A DNA stretch of 64,000 nt, taken from positions 2,170,001 through 2,234,000 of the forward strand of contig NZ_CP070975.1 in NCBI RefSeq assembly GCF_017377875.1, in the 5' to 3' direction. The position numbers and the translations under genes were made by a program. Numbering within the stretch: the first letter of the stretch is position 1; the number at the start of each line of letters is the position of its first letter. The notes beneath the pieces were generated by a model. That model made no database searches, was not told where the DNA came from, and saw only the letters and a program-made list of their open reading frames with translations. Source of the stretch: Alcaligenes sp. SORT26. GTDB lineage: Bacteria > Pseudomonadota > Gammaproteobacteria > Burkholderiales > Burkholderiaceae_B. Positions 7,978 to 16,846 of this stretch are shown piece by piece.

Positions 7978-10125
7978 ATGACTCACATCAATCGTCGTAA
8001 TTTTCTGCGACTGGCTGCCAGTGCGGCCGCTTTGGGCCCCTTTCCACCTGCTATTCAAAAGGCGCTGGCTATCCCCGCCAATAACGCCACAGGAACGATT
8101 AATGACGTGGAACACGTCATTATCCTGATGCAGGAAAACCGCTCTTTTGATCACTACTACGGCACCATGCCGGGCGTGCGTGGTTTTAGCGACCGCATCA
8201 CCATCCCCATGGCGTCGGGCGAATCGGTCTGGCGTCAGCAGGGCACCAACGGCGTGGTACAGCCCTATTACCTGGATGCGACCAAAGGCAACGCCTTGCG
8301 TGTCGGCGGCGCACACGACTGGAACGACCAGCAAGAAGCCTGGGACGGCGGCCGCATGGCAGACTGGCCCAAAGCCAAGTACACCAATGTCGCCATGGGC
8401 TACCTGAAAGAGTCCGATCTGCCCTTTCACTGGTCGCTGGCCAACGCCTTTACCGTTTGCGACGCCTACCACACCTCTATCAATACCGGCACCTTCACCA
8501 ACCGCATGTTCTTGTGGAGTGGCAGTAACGGAGCCAATCTGAATGGTCGCGCCTGCGTAACCAACTCCAACTGGGGAGGCCTGGGCCCGTCAGAAGATGG
8601 CCTGGACTGGACAACGTATCCGGAACGTCTGCAAGAAGCCGGTGTGCGCTGGAAGGTGTATAACCGCCCCGGCAACAACAGCAATAACAACCAGCTCGTC
8701 GCCTTCGCTTCCTACCGTAAAGTCAACGAGGAGCTGACCGCGCTGGGCTCGCCTTCTGCCGAATACTCCCATCAAATGGAAGCCCATTCCCCCCTGTACA
8801 AGGGCTTTGGCAACACCATGCCTGACGGTGGCTTTTTGCAAGCCATTGCCGATGACATCAAAATGGGCCAATTGCCGCAGGTTAGCTGGATTGTGGCCCC
8901 CGGCCCCTACAGCGAGCACCCCAGCATGGGCGTGCCCGGCCAGGGAGCCTGGTATCTGGAGCGACTGCTGAACATTCTTACCGAGAAGCCAGAAATCTGG
9001 AGCAAGACAGTCCTGATCGTGAACTACGACGAGAACGACTGCTTCTTTGACCACATGCCCCCACCTGCCCCACCCTGGCGCAACCAGGATGGTTCTTTGG
9101 AAGGCAAATCCACGGTGGATGTCTCCAATGAGTACTACACCATGCCTGCCCCGGATGGGGATTCCCGCAAACTCCCCCCCGATGGCCGCCCTTTCGGGGC
9201 TGGCCCGCGTCTGCCTACCCTGATTATTTCCCCGTGGAGCGTAGGTGGCTGGGTCAACTCCCAACAGTTTGACCACACCTCGGTATTGCGCTTTCTGGAG
9301 CAGCGCTTTGGTGTGCAAGAGCCCAATATCAGCCCCTGGCGCCGCGCCGTCTTCGGCGATATGCGTTCCTGCTTTGATTTCAAATATCCCAATGCTTCCA
9401 AACCCGCATTGAGCCCGGCACCCACACGTGACCAAGCCGATGCCACCCTGCGCCAGCAAGCCAGTGCAGGCAAGGTACCCATGCCCCCCGTTGGCACGGA
9501 GCCCATGCCCAGCCAGGATTTAATGCTGCGCCCTTCACGCGCCCTGCCCTACCAATTGCACACCAGCGCCAATGTGGACCTGGACAAAGAGCAGGTCTGG
9601 TTAACGTTCAGCAATACCGGCGCACAAGGCACGGTATTCCATGTGTACGACGAGCTCCAGCTCTTGGAATATCCCCGACGCTTTACGGTGGAAGCCAACA
9701 AGATCATCTCGGATGCCTGGACCATTCACGCGGATCACAAGGGCAATTACAGCCTGTGGGTGTTAGGGCCAAACGGCTACCATCGCCACTTCAAGGGCAA
9801 CATTCACGCGCTGCGCCAGGGCCCCAAACCGGAGGTGCGCGTGTGCTACGAGCCCAAGGCCAATGCCGTGTCCCTGACCATCATGAATATGGGCGACCAG
9901 GCCGCTACCGTCACGGTGACAGCCAACGCCTATCGCGAGGATGGCCCCTGGGTCTACACCGTTGATCCGGGCATGCAAATGGATGCACGCTGGTCGCTGG
10001 AAGTCTCGGGCAACTGGTACGACTTCACCGCCACCATGGGCGGGTCCTTCGAGCGCCGCTTTGCCGGTCGCCTGGAAACTGGCCGGGATGGCATCAGCGA
10101 CCCGGCCATGGGTGTCGCACGCTAG
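7978..10125 (+). CDS. Phosphocholine-preferring phospholipase C (Tat-exported)
   Basis: A 715-residue member of the non-haemolytic phospholipase C/AcpA family, which cleaves phosphatidylcholine or similar lipids to diacylglycerol and a phospho-head group outside the cytoplasm. The start is ATG 7978, because the following NRRNFLRLAA is a Tat signal; the frame extends upstream but adds an implausible N-terminus. QENRSFDHYYG (52-62) and NYDENDCFFDHMPPP are the catalytic metal-site motifs of the phosphoesterase domain (about 40-430). Two C-terminal beta domains typical of bacterial PLC follow (about 510-600 and 615-700). It is probably co-transcribed with the two upstream lipoprotein genes. The usual NYDENDG glycine is Cys here. 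Confidence 0.9.
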   Translation: MTHINRRNFLRLAASAAALGPFPPAIQKALAIPANNATGTINDVEHVIILMQENRSFDHYYGTMPGVRGFSDRITIPMASGESVWRQQGTNGVVQPYYLDATKGNALRVGGAHDWNDQQEAWDGGRMADWPKAKYTNVAMGYLKESDLPFHWSLANAFTVCDAYHTSINTGTFTNRMFLWSGSNGANLNGRACVTNSNWGGLGPSEDGLDWTTYPERLQEAGVRWKVYNRPGNNSNNNQLVAFASYRKVNEELTALGSPSAEYSHQMEAHSPLYKGFGNTMPDGGFLQAIADDIKMGQLPQVSWIVAPGPYSEHPSMGVPGQGAWYLERLLNILTEKPEIWSKTVLIVNYDENDCFFDHMPPPAPPWRNQDGSLEGKSTVDVSNEYYTMPAPDGDSRKLPPDGRPFGAGPRLPTLIISPWSVGGWVNSQQFDHTSVLRFLEQRFGVQEPNISPWRRAVFGDMRSCFDFKYPNASKPALSPAPTRDQADATLRQQASAGKVPMPPVGTEPMPSQDLMLRPSRALPYQLHTSANVDLDKEQVWLTFSNTGAQGTVFHVYDELQLLEYPRRFTVEANKIISDAWTIHADHKGNYSLWVLGPNGYHRHFKGNIHALRQGPKPEVRVCYEPKANAVSLTIMNMGDQAATVTVTANAYREDGPWVYTVDPGMQMDARWSLEVSGNWYDFTATMGGSFERRFAGRLETGRDGISDPAMGVAR

Positions 10126-10184
10126 TCATACTGTCCAGGCACAATGACAAGGTCCGTTCCGGAAAGATCTGTTAGAGAAGTACG

Positions 10185-11078
10185 ATGACGCTCAACCAAA
10201 TACGGGCCTTCGTCATGGTGGCCCAGCACGGCGGCTTTTCAGCCGCCGCGCGGGCCTTGAACATGAGCCACACCACGCTCAGTTCACAAATTCAAATCAT
10301 TGAACGCGAATATGGAGCCGAGCTGTTTCACCGGCGTGGCCGACGCGTAGAACTGTCCACTCTGGGTCTGGAAATGCTGCCCATGGCCAGGCGCATGATC
10401 TCGCTGGAATCCGACATGCGTCAAATGCTGGGTGGCAGCGGCAAACTGCACTACGGCACCTTGAAGCTGGGTGCAGTCAGCCCCTATCACGTCACCGAGC
10501 TGATCGAATCCTTTCATGCGGTGTATCCGCGCATCAAGCTATCTGTCAAACTGGGCAACTCGGAATTAGTGCTGGACGATCTGGACCAATACATCTGCGA
10601 TGTAGGCGTGGTCGCCAGTTGCCAGCCACAGCGCCGTTACTACATGCAGCCCTACGCCCGTTACCCGGTCATTGCTTTTGTGCGCCATGATCATCCCTTT
10701 GCCCGACGCGAGACCATTGCGCTGGATGAGCTGGCGGGTGAACCCTTGCTGATGCGCGAAGAAGGCTCCACAACCCGCAAAGCATTGGAAGACGCCTTGC
10801 ACGAGCGCAAGATCAAGGTGGATGTGGCCATGGAGATAGGCAGCCGCGAAGCCCTGCGCGAATCCGTGATTCGTGGCCTGGGTGTGGGCACGGTCTCCGA
10901 ATCTGAATACGTGCCGGATCCACGCTTGCGTGTGGTGCGTATTCAAAACGAGCCGGTCTGGACGCAGATTCACGTCTGCTGTTTGCACGAGCGCCGGGAG
11001 TCACGTTTGGTAGCCGCTTTTTTTGATGCGATTGCTCACCATCAAAGTGCCCTGTCCGTCGCCAGTACTGCCGCCTGA
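10185..11078 (+). CDS. LysR regulator of the phosphonate-catabolism type (copy 1)
   Basis: A 297-residue LysR protein with an N-terminal HTH (SAAARALNMSHTTLSSQIQIIE, given in part) and an effector domain. The C-terminal signature MEIGSREALRES-RGLGVGTVSESE, then VRIQNEP and CLHERRESR, matches the LysR subfamily known to accompany aminoethylphosphonate degradation genes. It is clearly paralogous to the regulator at 15822. It follows the phospholipase C gene by about 60 bases, with AGAGAAG upstream of the ATG. It is convergent with phnX, separated by a strong bidirectional terminator. It may act on the phn operon, on the upstream exported enzymes, or both. Confidence 0.88.
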   Translation: MTLNQIRAFVMVAQHGGFSAAARALNMSHTTLSSQIQIIEREYGAELFHRRGRRVELSTLGLEMLPMARRMISLESDMRQMLGGSGKLHYGTLKLGAVSPYHVTELIESFHAVYPRIKLSVKLGNSELVLDDLDQYICDVGVVASCQPQRRYYMQPYARYPVIAFVRHDHPFARRETIALDELAGEPLLMREEGSTTRKALEDALHERKIKVDVAMEIGSREALRESVIRGLGVGTVSESEYVPDPRLRVVRIQNEPVWTQIHVCCLHERRESRLVAAFFDAIAHHQSALSVASTAA

Positions 11079-11095
11079 AACAAGCAGGCAGCAAA

Positions 11096-11122
11096 AAGGG
11101 CGGGGTTTGTCACCCCGCCCTT
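11096..11122. terminator. Bidirectional intrinsic terminator between lysR and phnX
   Basis: A perfect 10-bp stem (AAGGGCGGGG at 11096-11105 with CCCCGCCCTT at 11113-11122) and a 7-base loop sit between two convergent genes. A-rich sequence lies on the left and T-rich on the right. Confidence 0.85.
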
Positions 11123-11154
11123 CTTACCAGGCCTGATTCAATGCCCCCACAGAA

Positions 11155-11997
11155 TCAGGGTGTCTCGCCTTGCGCCAGACGTGCCTGGATCGCCAGCACC
11201 ACAGCCGGGAAATCGGCCACGGTTTCAATCACGTAATGAGCACCAGACTGACGCAAACGCTCGCTGGCACGCTCGACACGTGCTTGTACTTCTGCCGGAT
11301 CAGTTTGAGCCAGCTCGTCCAGAGACAGACCCACTTCATTGCCCGACAGGCTCAAACCTACCGTCCACATACCGGCACGGCGGCCTTCTTCAATACCCGG
11401 CACGGTATCGTCCACTTTGATGCAACGACGAACATCACCCACACCCAGAGCCAGCACATTGGCCAGTGCCATGAACGGGCCGGGGCGACCACCGGCAGGC
11501 AATTCGTCACCCGCAATAATGCAGTCTGGTGCAATGCCCTGGCTGGCAGCGACAGGCAACAGCACATCCAGCACCTGACGCGGGTAGCCCGAGCAAGAAC
11601 CAATTTTGATGCCCTTGGCACGCAACTCTTCAAGCACTGCCGCAGCGCCTTCAATGGGGGCCGAGTATTCCGCTACCTTCTCGATCTGCATAGGCATGAA
11701 ACGCTCGTAAATAGCGTCAATGTCGGCATCGGTAGAAGCACGCTCGAACTGGGCCAACCACTGATCCTGAATCGACTCGGTAGCCAGCAAGGTACGGATG
11801 TGATCACGCTTGGACAAGCCCATCGGGCCGCGGGCCTGCTCCAGGCTGATTTGAATGCCAAAAGTGGCAAAGGCATCTACAAAAATCTGCGTCGGTGCCA
11901 AGGAGCTGAAATCGACCAGCGTGCCTGCCCAGTCAAAAATAACGGCTTCGACCTTGTCCGACATCAGCGTATTGAGCGCATTGAAATTCTGAGTCAT
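11155..11997 (-). CDS. phnX: Phosphonoacetaldehyde hydrolase (phosphonatase)
   Basis: A 280-residue HAD-family enzyme that cleaves phosphonoacetaldehyde to acetaldehyde and phosphate in the cytoplasm. Start ATG 11997 is chosen over an in-frame TTG three codons upstream (AAGG sits nine bases before the ATG). IFDWAGT holds the nucleophile Asp22 and second Asp-equivalent Ala typical of phosphonatase. MGLSKRDHI (Lys63) holds the Schiff-base lysine of the cap domain that distinguishes phosphonatase from other HADs. KVDDTVPGIEEG is motif IV. It is the last gene of the five-gene minus-strand phn operon, 46 bases after the Fe-ADH gene. Confidence 0.95.
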   Translation of the reverse strand: MTQNFNALNTLMSDKVEAVIFDWAGTLVDFSSLAPTQIFVDAFATFGIQISLEQARGPMGLSKRDHIRTLLATESIQDQWLAQFERASTDADIDAIYERFMPMQIEKVAEYSAPIEGAAAVLEELRAKGIKIGSCSGYPRQVLDVLLPVAASQGIAPDCIIAGDELPAGGRPGPFMALANVLALGVGDVRRCIKVDDTVPGIEEGRRAGMWTVGLSLSGNEVGLSLDELAQTDPAEVQARVERASERLRQSGAHYVIETVADFPAVVLAIQARLAQGETP

Positions 11998-12043
11998 TGT
12001 TTGCAACCTTCAGTCCTAAAAACAAGCCGGGTCAAAAACCGGC

Positions 12044-13156
12044 TTATACCTGCACTGCATCCAGAGCATGTGCACCAATAAAATTACGTCCGCGTGGTCC
12101 TTGCAGTGCCTGGGCGATGCGTTGCTGCCACTGTTCGGGTGATACCCCGTAGCTGGCCGGGTCCGTGCTGACCCCCAGGTTTTGCAGAAAGCCGCTCAAG
12201 GCAGAGACAGCTTGAGGGCCGTTGCGGGCATCAAAAATCGACAATAAAAACTGATCCAACTGCTCATCCTGACCCAAGGCCATCTGCATCACATGCGGCA
12301 GGCTGAACGAGCATGCAATACCGTGTGGCAAACCCTGCTCCAGAGTCAGGTCGTAGGACAGGGAGTGCGCCAGAGCCGTCTTGGTATTGGAAAACGCCAG
12401 GCCCGCCATGGCGGCAGCCACAGCCAGTTCAGTGCGCAACTCCAGGCTGGACAGATCCTGCATCAGCAAGGGCAAGCTGCTGATAATCTGCCGTGCCGCA
12501 GACACTGCCAGGCTGGCCGATACGGGGTTGCGATTCACATTCCATAAGGATTCCAGCGCATGCGACAAGGCATCCAGGCCACTGGCCAAGGTCGCGCCAG
12601 CGGGCAGGCTGCACATCAGGGCCGGATCAATAATCGCGGCCTGAGGCCAGGTCCAGGGCAGATGCAGGGAGTACTTGCGCCCCTGCCCCTTATCCCAAAT
12701 TGTTGCCCAGGGGGTAACTTCGCTCCCGGTTCCTGCCGTGGTGGGCACGGCAATCAGGCTGCGCACCCGCCCTGGAGGCTGGCTCAGGCTGGTATTGCCC
12801 GACAAGCAGTCGAGCAGTTCGGCAAACGTCCCCGAAGGGGTGCTGGTCAACATGGCTTTAGCGCAATCAATGACGCTGCCGCCACCCAAGGCAATAATGC
12901 ACTCGACCTCGGGGTGGTCACGCCACAGACGCTCGTACAAAGGCGCCAACCAGGACACATCCGGATTCGGTTGAATATCCGTTTCGATCGCAACCAACTG
13001 CTCACCCAGCAAGGCTTGCAGGCGCTCGCACTGTCCCAGCTCGCGTGCCTCCGGGAAAGCAATCAGAATGGCCCGTCGACCGCCCAAGCGCTCGGGCAAG
13101 CGCTTGAAAGCACCTTCACCAGCATCGATCTGAACGGGATTGAAAAAATGCCACAT
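12044..13156 (-). CDS. Phosphonate-associated iron-containing alcohol dehydrogenase
   Basis: A 370-residue group III (Fe-type) alcohol dehydrogenase. Start ATG 13156 (MWHFFNPVQI) is chosen because the upstream in-frame extension overlaps phnE. GGGSVIDCAKA (91-101) binds NAD(P). The four metal ligands are all in place: D195 and H199 (GLDALSHALE), H264 (ALAHS) and H278 (GLPHG). Family members encoded beside phnX are known as phosphonate-metabolism Fe-ADHs. The likely reaction is interconversion of 2-hydroxyethylphosphonate and phosphonoacetaldehyde, feeding PhnX. The position between phnE and phnX, without a phnW transaminase, supports this, but activity is inferred. Confidence 0.88.
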   Translation of the reverse strand: MWHFFNPVQIDAGEGAFKRLPERLGGRRAILIAFPEARELGQCERLQALLGEQLVAIETDIQPNPDVSWLAPLYERLWRDHPEVECIIALGGGSVIDCAKAMLTSTPSGTFAELLDCLSGNTSLSQPPGRVRSLIAVPTTAGTGSEVTPWATIWDKGQGRKYSLHLPWTWPQAAIIDPALMCSLPAGATLASGLDALSHALESLWNVNRNPVSASLAVSAARQIISSLPLLMQDLSSLELRTELAVAAAMAGLAFSNTKTALAHSLSYDLTLEQGLPHGIACSFSLPHVMQMALGQDEQLDQFLLSIFDARNGPQAVSALSGFLQNLGVSTDPASYGVSPEQWQQRIAQALQGPRGRNFIGAHALDAVQV

Positions 13157-13181
13157 AAAAAATCTCGAATAAAAACAGCGA

Positions 13182-13997
13182 TCAATCGCGCCCGTTGTTG
13201 CGAATGGCCTCACGCAGGCGATTGGAAATCAGGTCGGCTACCACCACCATCACCGTAATGACCACGATGCAGGTTGCGGTTTCCTGGTACTTGAACAGTT
13301 TCAGGCTGCTGACCAGTTCAAAGCCCAAACCACCCGCTCCCACCATGCCCAGCACGGTAGCCGAACGCAGATTGACCTCGAAGCGATACAAAATCACCGC
13401 AATCCAGGCCGTAATCACCTGGGGCAAGACACCAAACACAATCACTTGCAAAGGACGGGCACCAGTAGCGCGCAAGGCATCCAGCGGGCCTTGATCAATC
13501 TCTTCAATGCTTTCAGCAAAGAACTTGCCCAGCATCCCCACACCGTGCACAGCCAGAGCCAGCACACCGGGGAAAGGCCCAAGCCCCACCGCAGCTACAA
13601 AAACCAAGGCCAGAATCAGCTCGTTGATACTGCGTATCACGTTCAGGCTTTGACGGGTAAAGCCGTACAGATAACGGTTGACCTTCAGGTTACGGGCCGC
13701 CAGAAACGACACCGGTACGGCTCCCAGCACACCCAGCACCGTGCCCCAGATCGCGATCTGAATAGTCTCGATTGCGGGTGCGACCAGACTGCCCAAAATG
13801 CTCCAGTCTGGCGGGAAGGTACGGCTCAGGAAGTCGGCAATCTGCGGCAAGCCAGCCGCAAATTCGGCGGCGCTCAACTGAGCACCTTCAGCGCTCCATT
13901 GCAGCCCCACGACAATCGCAGCAAGCAGCAAGGCCGTAGTGACCCAGCCTTTCATACCCGTAGGCGTGGACATGACCCAGGAATATTTATGTTCCAT
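13182..13997 (-). CDS. phnE: Phosphonate ABC transporter permease
   Basis: A 271-residue inner-membrane permease of the PhnE family, with about six hydrophobic helices. The EAA-type loop that contacts the ATPase reads ALRATGARPLQVIVFGVLPQ at about 183-202. RSINELILALVF and VLGMVGAGGLGFEL are further family signatures. It starts two bases after phnC stops and precedes the Fe-ADH gene by 25 bases, so expression is coupled. One permease gene is present; the transporter probably uses it as a homodimer. Confidence 0.93.
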   Translation of the reverse strand: MEHKYSWVMSTPTGMKGWVTTALLLAAIVVGLQWSAEGAQLSAAEFAAGLPQIADFLSRTFPPDWSILGSLVAPAIETIQIAIWGTVLGVLGAVPVSFLAARNLKVNRYLYGFTRQSLNVIRSINELILALVFVAAVGLGPFPGVLALAVHGVGMLGKFFAESIEEIDQGPLDALRATGARPLQVIVFGVLPQVITAWIAVILYRFEVNLRSATVLGMVGAGGLGFELVSSLKLFKYQETATCIVVITVMVVVADLISNRLREAIRNNGRD

Positions 13998-13999
13998 GA

Positions 14000-14821
14000 T
14001 CAGGCTCCCTTGGTCGCAATGGTCAGTGGTTCGCTCAGGAAGGAAGCAGCGGCCTCACTTGCCTCTTGAGAGTGAGCACCGCCCTGCCCTGGCTCCGGGC
14101 CAGGATAGATACGGGCCAGATCATCTTCCGTCATCAGATCAGGGGCACCGTTATAAACCACGCGACCATGGGCCAGGCCCACAATACGGTCGGCAAACTC
14201 ACGGGCGTAATCAACCTGATGCAGGTTGCACACTACGGTAATACCCAGTTCCCGACTGGCGTCGTGCAAATAACGCATCACCAGACGCGCTGTTTTAGGG
14301 TCCAGGCTCGCAACCGGTTCGTCGGCCAGAATAATGCGGGGACGCTGCGCCAGGGCACGGGCAATGCCCACACGCTGACGCTGGCCACCCGACAAGGAAT
14401 CCGTGCGAGCCTGGGCTTTATGCGCCAGCCCCACACGCTCCAGACACTCTTTGGCCAGGGCAATATCAGCAGGGCCGAACAGTTGCAGGATCGAGCTCCA
14501 CACGGGAACCGCTCCCAAACGCCCGGTCAATACATTGCGCAGCACTGACAAACGAGGCACCACATCGTGATGCTGGAAAATCATGGCAACCTGGCGGCGC
14601 AATGCCCGGGTATCCTGAGCCGACATGGCATCAATACCGGCCACCGACATCTCGCCCGTATCGGCCTGCGCCAGCCGGTTCATGCAGCGCAGCAAGGTGG
14701 ACTTGCCCGCTCCGGACTGACCTAAGACAACCAGAAACTCACCGGCTTCTGCATCCATGTCCACACCACACAGGACATCATTGGAGCCATAACTTTTGTT
14801 CAGGCCACGCAAACGGATCAT
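14000..14821 (-). CDS. phnC: Phosphonate ABC transporter ATP-binding protein
   Basis: A 273-residue ABC ATPase. Walker A GQSGAGKST lies at 34-42, followed by the Q-loop (IFQHHD), the ABC signature LSGGQRQRVGIARAL, Walker B IILADEP and the D-loop SLD. GLNKSYGSNDVL at the N-terminus matches PhnC. The start overlaps the phnD stop by four bases (ATGA), indicating translational coupling. Confidence 0.95.
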   Translation of the reverse strand: MIRLRGLNKSYGSNDVLCGVDMDAEAGEFLVVLGQSGAGKSTLLRCMNRLAQADTGEMSVAGIDAMSAQDTRALRRQVAMIFQHHDVVPRLSVLRNVLTGRLGAVPVWSSILQLFGPADIALAKECLERVGLAHKAQARTDSLSGGQRQRVGIARALAQRPRIILADEPVASLDPKTARLVMRYLHDASRELGITVVCNLHQVDYAREFADRIVGLAHGRVVYNGAPDLMTEDDLARIYPGPEPGQGGAHSQEASEAAASFLSEPLTIATKGA

Positions 14822-15708
14822 TTCATGCTCCGCAGATCCAGATTCAGCACCTTGGCGGTATCACGCACCACGTTGTAAGCAGCATCGTCGGTAGCCTGAA
14901 AGCCATTCAACATGCCCTGATCACCCCAAGGTACATCCTTGATATTGGCCAGGGCCTTGGCCACTTTCTCTTTGACGCTGGGGTCCAGATCCTTGCGCCA
15001 GACCATGGGCGACTCGGGGATATCGCTGGAGGACCACACCACTTTCAAATCATCCTGAGCCAATTGGCCTTTGGAAATCGCGCTGGCGTAAATACGGTCA
15101 GCCACAGCAGCAGCATCTACTTTCTTGTTGGCTACAGCCAGCAGGCTGGCATCGTGCGAACCGGAAAACACCACGCGGGAGAACAGCTCTTCAGGTTTAT
15201 AGCCATCGTTTTCCAGGCCCGCTTTAGGGAACAGGTGGCCTGAAGTAGAGCTGGGGTCTACAAAGGCAAATGTGCGACCTTTCAACTGATCCACATTGTC
15301 GATCCCGCTATCGGCACGCACCACGATCAGGCTCTTGTAAGCGCTTTTACCTGTTTTCTTGGTGACGGCAACCGCAAAGGCCTCCACATCTGCCACCGAG
15401 CTGGCCAGCACATAAGAGAATGGTCCCAGGTAGGCCACGTCCAGCTTCTTGGCACGCAGAGCTTCGATAATTCCGTTGTAGTCCGTAGCCACAAAAGGCT
15501 CGACCTTCATGCCGGACTCGCGCTCCAGTTGCTCAATAACCTGCTTGCTCGATTCGATCATGGCCTGCGAGTCTTCGGCAGGGATAAGACCAATCGTCAA
15601 GGTGTCCTGAGCGGCGTGGGCGGCAGTCCCGAACACCGAAAAAATAATAGTGGCGGCGCTTGCCGCGATGAAAGAGCGGCGGGCTGTCTGAAATACGTTC
15701 TTGTTCAC
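14818..15708 (-). CDS. phnD: Phosphonate ABC transporter periplasmic binding protein
   Basis: About 296 residues when started at GTG 15708, which has AAGGA eight bases upstream and gives a standard signal peptide (basic NKNVFQTARRS, hydrophobic core, cleavage after AHA). An in-frame ATG at 15747 would add 13 residues, lacks a Shine-Dalgarno sequence and gives an abnormally long N-region. The mature part shows LTIGLIPAEDSQ, DVAYLGPFSYVLA and FAFVDPSSTSGHLFPKA, the ligand-site motifs of the PhnD family. It is the first gene of the phn operon. The divergent lysR at 15822 shares its promoter region. Confidence 0.93.
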   Translation of the reverse strand: MNKNVFQTARRSFIAASAATIIFSVFGTAAHAAQDTLTIGLIPAEDSQAMIESSKQVIEQLERESGMKVEPFVATDYNGIIEALRAKKLDVAYLGPFSYVLASSVADVEAFAVAVTKKTGKSAYKSLIVVRADSGIDNVDQLKGRTFAFVDPSSTSGHLFPKAGLENDGYKPEELFSRVVFSGSHDASLLAVANKKVDAAAVADRIYASAISKGQLAQDDLKVVWSSSDIPESPMVWRKDLDPSVKEKVAKALANIKDVPWGDQGMLNGFQATDDAAYNVVRDTAKVLNLDLRSMK

Positions 15709-15802
15709 GGCAGTCGTCCTTGAGGTTTGTAGGAGGAATGCCGACATAGTAGAAAGGTCACATTGCCTTCATGTTATCGATTTAGCATTCAAAACATCAG
15801 TT

Positions 15803-15812
15803 ATCTATAGAT
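15803..15812. promoter_or_regulatory. Possible regulator-binding palindrome in the phnD/lysR gap
   Basis: ATCTATAGAT is a perfect 10-bp palindrome between the divergent phnD and lysR starts, 10 bases before the lysR ATG, in an otherwise AT-rich gap. The location suits an autoregulatory LysR site, but it is short and lacks an obvious T-N11-A context, so this is only a suggestion. Confidence 0.25.
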
Positions 15813-15821
15813 GGAGTCTAT

Positions 15822-16706
15822 ATGTCCGCCGCACGCCTACGTGCCTTCCTGGCTGTTGCCCGACATGGCAGTTTCAGCGCCGGGGCCCGCGCCCTGGGAC
15901 TGGCCCAACCCACCGTGACCAAACAAATACAAGGGCTGGAACAGCAACATGATGTGGAGTTGTTTCATCGTCGGGGCAGAGGTGTCCAACTAACCCAGGT
16001 GGGGATAGCCCTGTTGCCGGTCGCGCAGCAACTGGGAGCGCTGGAAGTCGATGCCTTCAACCTGCTGCATGACAGTGGAAAACTGCATGTAGGCCGACTG
16101 CGTATTGGCGCTGTCGGGCCTTTTCATGTGATTGAGATGGTGGAGGCCTATCACCGGCTATTTCCCGGCGTGGATATCTCTATTCATATGGGGAACTCGG
16201 CACAGGTGCTAGCGGATCTGGCCGACTACGCCACCGATATTTCCGTGCTGGCCGGAGCCTGCGACGACCCGGCCTTTCACACCGAACATTACGCCAGCCA
16301 TGCTGTTATTCTGTTCGCCCCCTTGTCGCACCCTTTGGCCCGGTACGACAGTGTGCCTTTATCTGCCTTGCAGGATGCTCCTTTGCTACAGCGGGAATCG
16401 GGTTCCACCACGCGTGCCTGTCTGGAAGCGGCACTGGAAAAGGAAAATATACGGCCGCGCGCGGTCATGGAGATTGGCAGCCGGGAAGCCCTGCGTGAAG
16501 CTGTCGCCCGAGGGCTGGGCGTGGGCACGGTGTCCGAAGCAGAGTTCATCCCGGATCATCGGTTCAAAGCGGTTCGTATTCAGGGCGATCCCGTGCGCAC
16601 CGACACGTATTTGTATTGCCTGACCGAGCGCCGAGACAGCCGCATGATTGCCCAATTTTTCACAGAAGCTTTGGCATTACGCAAGCAAATACAAACGACT
16701 ACATAG
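15822..16706 (+). CDS. LysR regulator of the phosphonate-catabolism type (copy 2)
   Basis: A 294-residue LysR protein with an HTH (SAGARALGLAQPTVTKQIQ) and the same C-terminal signature as the copy at 10185: MEIGSREALREAV, RGLGVGTVSEAEF, VRIQGDP and CLTERRDSR. GGAG lies five bases before the ATG. It diverges from phnD across about 110 bases, so it is the likeliest direct regulator of the phn operon. The close resemblance to the first copy points to duplication and possible division of labour between inducers. Confidence 0.9.
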   Translation: MSAARLRAFLAVARHGSFSAGARALGLAQPTVTKQIQGLEQQHDVELFHRRGRGVQLTQVGIALLPVAQQLGALEVDAFNLLHDSGKLHVGRLRIGAVGPFHVIEMVEAYHRLFPGVDISIHMGNSAQVLADLADYATDISVLAGACDDPAFHTEHYASHAVILFAPLSHPLARYDSVPLSALQDAPLLQRESGSTTRACLEAALEKENIRPRAVMEIGSREALREAVARGLGVGTVSEAEFIPDHRFKAVRIQGDPVRTDTYLYCLTERRDSRMIAQFFTEALALRKQIQTTT

Positions 16707-16846
16707 ACGCATTTGTGAGTTTTAGGCTACTGTGCATCAGGAGGCCATGACAGTCAGTGATGTGTTTCGTCCATTTTCTGCGCGTAGACTCACAGTTTCA
16801 AGGCCCGTCAGTTCTGTTTGATTTACTCCCAGGGAGGACGAAAACC

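Noticed and set aside
6748-8472. 574-codon minus-strand frame
   Set aside because: It spans the ends of three well-supported plus-strand genes and has no recognisable domain; it is a GC-driven shadow.
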